In this document: positions 59,335-64,000 of the stretch, piece by piece
How the letters are laid out: the number at the start of each line of letters is the position of its first letter
How positions within the stretch are numbered: the first letter of the stretch is position 1
Origin: Streptomyces olivochromogenes
Lineage (GTDB): Bacteria > Actinomycetota > Actinomycetes > Streptomycetales > Streptomycetaceae
DNA: 64,000 bases
Direction of reading: 5' to 3'
Assembly: GCF_001514115.1 (NCBI RefSeq)
Contig: NZ_KQ948468.1
Location: forward strand, 203,697 to 267,696
Program-made: the position numbers and the translations under genes
The notes under the pieces: model-generated
Database searches by the model: none
What the model saw: the letters and a program-made list of their open reading frames with translations, nothing else
Told to the model about the DNA's origin: nothing

Positions 59335-59667
59335 TCACGCCCGGAAAACGTGCCGGCGGATCGCCGCGGCGTTGGAGAAGATGCGGATGCCGAGGACGAC
59401 CACGACGCCGGTGGAGAGTTGGGCGCCCACGCCCAACTTGTCACCCAGGAAGACGATCAGTGCGGCCACGACCACGTTCGACAGGAAGGAGACCACGAAG
59501 ACCTTGTCGTCGAAGATGCCGTCGAGCATCGCCCGCAGCCCTCCGAAGACGGCGTCCAGCGCCGCCACGACGGCGATCGGAAGGTAAGGCTCGACGACCG
59601 CCGGAACCTCGGGCCGGACCAACAATCCAGCCACGACTCCCACGACGAGGCCCAGTACGGCGATCAC
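59335..59667 (-). CDS. sbp: Small basic protein Sbp-like (DUF1290)
   Basis: 110 aa, three membrane segments: IAVLGLVVGVVAGLLV, VFVVSFLSNVVVAALIVFLG and the C-terminal GVVVVLGIRIFSN. The pattern PEVPAVVEPYLPIAVVAALDAVFGGLRA is the family signature. GTG 59667 overlaps the upstream stop (GTGA), with AAGGG 7 nt upstream. Conserved between two DUF881 genes across actinobacteria. Confidence 0.93.
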   Translation of the reverse strand: MIAVLGLVVGVVAGLLVRPEVPAVVEPYLPIAVVAALDAVFGGLRAMLDGIFDDKVFVVSFLSNVVVAALIVFLGDKLGVGAQLSTGVVVVLGIRIFSNAAAIRRHVFRA

Positions 59668-60560
59668 GATGTGCCCTTCTCTGTGCTCGGCTGTGCTGTA
59701 CGTACGATCACACTCGGTGCGGCGGACAACTGGACGTCCTTTTCGACGGAAATGGCGGTCCGGATGCCGTAGTTCTCCTGCAGGGCGTTCAGATACAGGC
59801 CGTCGGCACTGTTCTGGAACCTGGTGCTGAGCCGCTCGCCGTCCCCCACCGCCAGCACCGTGTAGGGCGGCACCAGCGGCTTGTTGTCGACCAGTATCGC
59901 GTCACCCGCTGCCCTGATCGCCGACAGTGCCGTCAGCCGCTGCCCGTTGATCGAGACGGCCTCCGCGCCGGACTCCCAGAGCCCGTTGACGACCCGCTGC
60001 ATGTCACGGTCCCGGACGCGCCCGGTGTCGGAGAACCCGCTGGTCTCACGAGGATTGCCGTCGCCGCCCTCGGTGGCTTCCTTGGCGTCGTCCACGACGA
60101 GCTTCACACCGGGGCCGTGGACGGCGACGGCACCCGACAGGACGCCCACGAGGTCGGCCTGACCGCTGCCACCCTGTTTCTTCAACGCCTCGTTCTGCCG
60201 GGCGCTCACATCGTCGCGCAGGGTGTCGACGCCGCTCTCGAGCTTGTCCGCGGCCGCGGTCTCTCGCTCGACGCGGTCGATGAGCTCCTGGCGCTCCTTG
60301 GCGACGACCGGGGCGGCGAGCCGCGCGTTCGCCGCGCCCACGGTCACCACCAGGGCCGCGAGGACGAGACCGGCCGCGAGGCCCAGCTTCGCCCGCACGG
60401 TCTTCGGCATGCCGCCGGCACCCTCGGTCTGCCTACGGGCGGCCGCCTCCGCGTATCCGTCGTCGAGGCTGTGATCCATGACGTTGGTGAGCAGCGACAT
60501 GGAGGCGTCCGGGCGCGTGGGGCGCGGAGGTGTGCTCCGAATGGGGGGCTGCTGCGGCAT
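59664..60560 (-). CDS. DUF881 family membrane protein
   Basis: 298 aa. Cytoplasmic N-terminal ~65 residues (MPQQPPIRSTPPRPTRPDASMSLLTNVMDHSLDDGYAEAAARR), one membrane helix (~76-96), coiled coil (~100-140), then DUF881 domain (GPGVKLVVDDAKEA, GLWESGAEAVSINGQRLTALSAIRAAG, NALQENYGIRT). ATG 60560; 60569 also possible. Translation is coupled to sbp by a 4-nt overlap. Confidence 0.9.
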   Translation of the reverse strand: MPQQPPIRSTPPRPTRPDASMSLLTNVMDHSLDDGYAEAAARRQTEGAGGMPKTVRAKLGLAAGLVLAALVVTVGAANARLAAPVVAKERQELIDRVERETAAADKLESGVDTLRDDVSARQNEALKKQGGSGQADLVGVLSGAVAVHGPGVKLVVDDAKEATEGGDGNPRETSGFSDTGRVRDRDMQRVVNGLWESGAEAVSINGQRLTALSAIRAAGDAILVDNKPLVPPYTVLAVGDGERLSTRFQNSADGLYLNALQENYGIRTAISVEKDVQLSAAPSVIVRTAQPSTEKGTS

Positions 60561-60667
60561 GCCGCACATCGTCGCACGTCGCGGGCGCTACCTCCGAATG
60601 GCCCCACCGGCGTGCCGGACAGGCCCCTTTGGGGGCACTTGTCCGGCACGCGCGTGTGTTGTCCGTT

Positions 60668-63163
60668 TCAGCGCCCTGCGCTGTCCACGACGGCGGCCCA
60701 CTCGTCGAGCAGGGCCTCCGCGGACGCGTCGTCAGGCCCCTCCGCCCACAGATGCGTCACCGCCTCGGCGGGGTCGGGAAGCACCATCACCCAGCGCCCG
60801 TCCGTCTCCACGACCCGTACGCCGTCGGTCGTGTCCACGAACCGGTCCCCGGCCGCCTCCACGACCCGGCGCATCACCAGGCCCTTGACGGCCCAAGGAG
60901 TGGCCAGGTCACGCTTGAGGACATGCGCCCGCGGAATCCGCGCGTCGATCTGGCTCAGCGTGAGCTGTGTCCGCGCCACCAGCCCGATCAGTCGTACGAA
61001 AGCCGCCGCGCCGTCGAAGACGCTGCTGAACTCCGGAATGATGAATCCGCCGCGCCCGTCACCGCCGAAGATCGTCGACTCCTCGCGTCCGACCCTCGTC
61101 AGATCGTCCGGAGACGTCGTCGTCCACTCCACCTGCGTCCCGTGGTACGCCGCCACCTGCTCGGCGATCCGCGTGGTGGTCACCGGCAGCGCCACCCGCC
61201 CACTGCGCCGCTCCGCGGCCACCAGGTCGAGCATGACGAGCAGGGCCCGGTCGTCCTCGACGATCCGTCCCTTCTCGTCGACGAGCGAGAGCCGCTCGCC
61301 CACCGGGTCGAAACGCACCCCGAACGCGGCCCGCGCGGACGCGACGATCTCGCCCAGCCGCACCAGACCGGCCCGCCGCGTGTCCGCCGTCTCCGTGGGC
61401 CTGGATTCGTCGAGACCGGGATTGATGGTCAGGGAGTCCACGCCGAGCTTGCCCAACAGACTGGGCAACACCAGCCCGGCACTGCCGTTCGAGGCGTCCA
61501 CGACCACCTTCAGACCGGATTCGGTGATACCGGTGGTGTCGACATTCCTGAGCAGTGATCCGGTGTACGAGTCGAAGACGCTGGCGGGGAAGTGCAGATC
61601 CCCGATCTCCCCCGGGAACGCACGCCGGTACTCCTGCCGCGCGAAGACCCGGTCGAGCTTGCGCTGCCCCCCTTGCGACAGGTCGGCACCCTGTCCGTCG
61701 AAGAACATGATGTCGACGGAGTCCGGCACCCCGGGCGTCGTACGGATCATGATCCCGCCCGCACTGCCCCTGGCGGTCTGCTGACGAGCCACTGGCAGCG
61801 GTACGTTCTCCAGATCGCGTACGTCGATGGCGCTGGCCTGCAGCGCCGAGATGACCGCCCGCTTCAGCGCACGGGCGCCTCGGGAGTGGTCGCGGGCCGT
61901 GGTGACGGTGGAGCCCTTCTTGAGCGTCGTCGCATATGCGCCCGCGAGGCGCACGGCGAGCTCCGGAGTGATCTCCACGTTCAGGATTCCGGTGACACCA
62001 CGGGCGCCGAAAAGATGCGCCTGGCCGCGCGACTCCCAGATCACCGAGGTGTTGACGAAGGCGCCGGCCTCGATGGTCTTGAACGGATAGACGCGTACGT
62101 TGCCCTGGATGATCGATTCTTCACCGACGAGGCATTCGTCGCCGATGACAGCGCCGTCCTCGATCCTCGCGGCCCGCATGATGTCGGTGTTCTTCCCGAT
62201 CACGCAGCCCCGCAAATTGCTGTGCTGACCGATGTACACGTTGTCGTGGACGACGGCCCTGTGCAGAAAGGCCCCGCTCTTGACGACGACGTTGGAGCCG
62301 ACGACGGTGTGCTCACGGATTTCGGCGTCCGCTTCGACCTTGGCGTAGTCGCCGATGTAGAGCGGGCCGCGCAGTACGGCGTCGGGGTGCACTTCGGCGC
62401 CCTCGGCGACCCATACGCCCGGGGAGATCTCGAAACCGTCGATCTCGACGTCGACCTTGCCCTCGAGGACGTCGGCCTGCGCTTTCACATAGCTCTCGTG
62501 GGTGCCGACGTCCTCCCAGTAGCCCTCGGCGATATAGCCGAAGACCGGCTTGCCCTCCTTCATCAGCTGAGGGAAGACATCGCCGGACCAGTCGACCGAG
62601 ACATCGGCCTCGACGTAGTCGAAGACTTCGGGCTCCATCACGTAGATACCCGTGTTGACGGTGTCGGAGAAGACTTGGCCCCAGGTGGGTTTCTCCAGGA
62701 AGCGCTCGACCTTGCCCTCTTCGTCCACGATGGTGATGCCGAATTCAAGGGGGTTCGGCACACGCGTCAGACAGACGGTGACCATCGCACCCTTTTCCTT
62801 GTGGAAATTGATGAGGTCGGTGAGATCGAAGTCGGTCAGGGCGTCACCGGAGATCACCAGGAAAGTGTCGTCCTTCAACGCCTCCTCGGCGTTCTTGACG
62901 CTCCCGGCGGTACCGAGTGGCTTCTCCTCATTGGCATAGGTGAGCTCCATACCGAGCTCCTCGCCGTCACCGAAGTAGTTCTTGACCAATGAGGCCAAGA
63001 ACTGGACAGTAACGACGGTCTCGTTGAGCCCATGCCTTTTGAGCAGCCGCAGCACGTGCTCCATGATCGGGCGGTTCACCACCGGCAGGAGCGGCTTGGG
63101 CATGCTTGAGGTCATGGGACGAAGGCGTGTGCCTTCGCCTCCGGCCATCACGACGGCCTTCAT
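60668..63163 (-). CDS. Mannose-1-phosphate guanylyltransferase/phosphomannomutase-like fusion
   Basis: 831 aa. N-terminal nucleotidyltransferase MKAVVMAGGEGTRLRPMTSSMPKPLLPVVNRP (1-32, GGEGTRLRP and PKP) to ~235, left-handed beta-helix hexapeptide repeats (~255-370), then a phosphomannomutase-like part (~385-831) with TARDHSRGA at the phosphoserine-loop position and GGDGRGGF metal-site region. It would supply GDP-mannose or a related NDP-sugar for glycans and lipoglycans. Single gene between DUF881 and the phosphatidyltransferase. Confidence 0.93.
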   Translation of the reverse strand: MKAVVMAGGEGTRLRPMTSSMPKPLLPVVNRPIMEHVLRLLKRHGLNETVVTVQFLASLVKNYFGDGEELGMELTYANEEKPLGTAGSVKNAEEALKDDTFLVISGDALTDFDLTDLINFHKEKGAMVTVCLTRVPNPLEFGITIVDEEGKVERFLEKPTWGQVFSDTVNTGIYVMEPEVFDYVEADVSVDWSGDVFPQLMKEGKPVFGYIAEGYWEDVGTHESYVKAQADVLEGKVDVEIDGFEISPGVWVAEGAEVHPDAVLRGPLYIGDYAKVEADAEIREHTVVGSNVVVKSGAFLHRAVVHDNVYIGQHSNLRGCVIGKNTDIMRAARIEDGAVIGDECLVGEESIIQGNVRVYPFKTIEAGAFVNTSVIWESRGQAHLFGARGVTGILNVEITPELAVRLAGAYATTLKKGSTVTTARDHSRGARALKRAVISALQASAIDVRDLENVPLPVARQQTARGSAGGIMIRTTPGVPDSVDIMFFDGQGADLSQGGQRKLDRVFARQEYRRAFPGEIGDLHFPASVFDSYTGSLLRNVDTTGITESGLKVVVDASNGSAGLVLPSLLGKLGVDSLTINPGLDESRPTETADTRRAGLVRLGEIVASARAAFGVRFDPVGERLSLVDEKGRIVEDDRALLVMLDLVAAERRSGRVALPVTTTRIAEQVAAYHGTQVEWTTTSPDDLTRVGREESTIFGGDGRGGFIIPEFSSVFDGAAAFVRLIGLVARTQLTLSQIDARIPRAHVLKRDLATPWAVKGLVMRRVVEAAGDRFVDTTDGVRVVETDGRWVMVLPDPAEAVTHLWAEGPDDASAEALLDEWAAVVDSAGR

Positions 63164-63279
63164 GTCGGAAGCGTCCTCCTTGAAGAGACGACGGTCTAGC
63201 CGACTTCACCCGTCCTGATTGTCCCGCAGTTTTCGAGTGCGGGCCATCCGGGCACTTCAGCTGCCCTATCGGGCCGAGC

Positions 63280-63888
63280 TCAATCGGCCATGGTGTCCGC
63301 CCTGAGAAGCCGGCGGACCTGGACCACGTAGAGGACTCCTGCCCACCAATAGAGGGTTGTACCCCACCCGGCGAACGCCCATCCGAAAATCGCGGCGAGT
63401 GACGCGAGCCATCCGCTTCCGTCGCTGAGCAGCAACAGAGGGAAGGCGTACATCAGGTTGAAGGTGGCCGCCTTCCCGAGGAAGTTCACCTGCAGTGGCG
63501 GATAGCCGTGACGCCGGAGGACTGCCACGACCACCAGCAGAACCAGCTCGCGCGCCAGAAGCACAGCCGTCAACCACAGCGGCAGAATCTCCCGCCAGGT
63601 GAGCCCCACAAGAGTGGACAGAATGTAGAGCCGGTCCGCCGCGGGATCGAGCAGCCGGCCGAGGCTGCTGATTTGATTCCAGCGCCGCGCGAGCTTCCCG
63701 TCGAGATAGTCGCTGACGCCGCTCAACATGAGCACGAGCAGCGCCCAGCCGTCACTCTTGGGACCGCCGAACTCGGGCCGGAGGATCAGCCACAGGAAGA
63801 CGGGTACGCCGACGAGGCGCGCCATGCTGAGGATGTTCGGGATGGTGAGGACCCGGTCCGTCTGGACGCGGGTCTCCTGGACCTCCAC
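63280..63888 (-). CDS. CDP-alcohol phosphatidyltransferase (cardiolipin/PGP synthase type)
   Basis: 202 aa with ~5-6 membrane segments. The CAP signature D-G-x2-A-R-x8-G-x3-D-x3-D is visible in DYLDGKLARRWNQISSLGRLLDPAADR (~60-86). These enzymes transfer phosphatidyl groups from CDP-diacylglycerol; in S. coelicolor the corresponding gene (SCO1389) has been shown to be a eukaryote-like cardiolipin synthase. First gene of the GarA-type cluster here, matching mycobacterial pgsA2. Confidence 0.9.
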   Translation of the reverse strand: MEVQETRVQTDRVLTIPNILSMARLVGVPVFLWLILRPEFGGPKSDGWALLVLMLSGVSDYLDGKLARRWNQISSLGRLLDPAADRLYILSTLVGLTWREILPLWLTAVLLARELVLLVVVAVLRRHGYPPLQVNFLGKAATFNLMYAFPLLLLSDGSGWLASLAAIFGWAFAGWGTTLYWWAGVLYVVQVRRLLRADTMAD

Positions 63889-64000
63889 CCGGGGGCCTCC
63901 TGTGGGAAACGAGCCAACGATGCCCCCTGACCTTACCCGCAGCGCTCGCGTCGAGGTGCGGAGGGGTGGCCGGAGCCACCGCGAAAACAGACCTGGCCCT
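63889..64000. other. Window end, no gene supported
   Basis: 112 bp upstream of the phosphatidyltransferase; contains GGAGG-like bases near 63895 on minus but no gene within the window. Confidence 0.4.

Noticed and set aside
59088..61784. ~900-codon plus-strand open frame
   Set aside because: Antisense shadow of DUF881, sbp and the ManC-like gene; Arg/Pro/Ser-rich translation and no start signals.

Overview
This 64 kb window is a chromosomal segment from a Streptomyces (or very close relative). The supporting signs are very high GC with strong third-position G/C, many GTG starts, many leaderless promoters (a TAnnnT-like hexamer 6-7 nt before the start codon), rare in-frame TTA codons, a second divergent EF-Tu gene, glycine-riboswitch-controlled gcvP, and the GarA/FtsR/bifunctional-nuclease/DUF881/Sbp cluster. 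Nothing looks like a phage, plasmid, insertion sequence, CRISPR array, rRNA or tRNA. The gene order resembles the region around gcvP, dinB and the GarA-type FHA gene on known Streptomyces chromosomes (from memory, not checked).

Region by region. 1-4.3 kb: 3' part of a GH35 beta-galactosidase (with a TTA codon), a LacI regulator, a hotdog thioesterase-like gene and a membrane-anchored Pro/Gln-rich protein. 4.3-9.7 kb: MFS exporter, spermidine-synthase-like methyltransferase fold protein, tuf3-like EF-Tu between a hairpin-containing leader and a strong terminator, AlkD-like repair protein, VTT-domain membrane protein. 9.8-11.5 kb: FadA5-type thiolase divergent from an HxlR regulator with an obvious shared operator. 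11.6-14.5 kb: translationally coupled Gfo/Idh/MocA, PmoA-like and cupin operon preceded by LacI-type palindromes. 14.8-21.3 kb: uppP, AhpD-like protein, second HxlR, SDR, small genes, and an LLM flavin oxidoreductase operon with a stand-alone maltokinase cap protein.

21.4-30.1 kb: lnt, Gfo/Idh/MocA, mycothiol-type DinB-fold protein, His/Pro-rich lipoprotein, a small uncharacterised helical protein, ung, an orphan oligopeptide-type binding lipoprotein, and two SDR/FabG genes. 30.2-31.4 kb: a coupled HipA-like kinase/DUF3037 pair. 31.6-40.7 kb: Rieske lipoprotein, an active-site-degenerate isochorismatase-fold protein, two FMN-binding split-barrel genes, LysR and MocR regulators, three EamA transporters and a Clp-N domain protein. 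40.9-49.8 kb: SRPBCC protein, PadR, PhzF, CPBP protease, a substrate-binding/VWA fusion, a GCS2-type glutamate-cysteine ligase and small hypotheticals.

49.9-64 kb: gcvP with a tandem glycine riboswitch, PRC-barrel protein, dinB, and then a nine-gene minus-strand block (CDP-alcohol phosphatidyltransferase, ManC/phosphomannomutase-like, DUF881, sbp, DUF881, GarA-like FHA, FtsR-like MerR, bifunctional nuclease, second MerR). This block matches the gene order I recall for Mycobacterium tuberculosis pgsA2-Rv1823-Rv1824-Rv1825-gcvH-garA-Rv1828-Rv1829-Rv1830-gcvB, but gcvH is absent here.

Notable cross-cutting signals: (1) three genes (ung, dinB and an uncharacterised 199-aa gene) carry a TTGTCAGTG-N8-TAnnnT promoter of the RecA-independent DNA-damage (PafBC-type) class; (2) at three gene ends, short tandem repeats span and copy the stop codon; (3) several autoregulatory operators (HxlR, MocR, LysR, MerR, PadR) can be read directly; (4) three genes contain TTA codons and so are probably bldA-dependent. 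No CRISPR, restriction or biosynthetic cluster is present. All motif searches were by eye.
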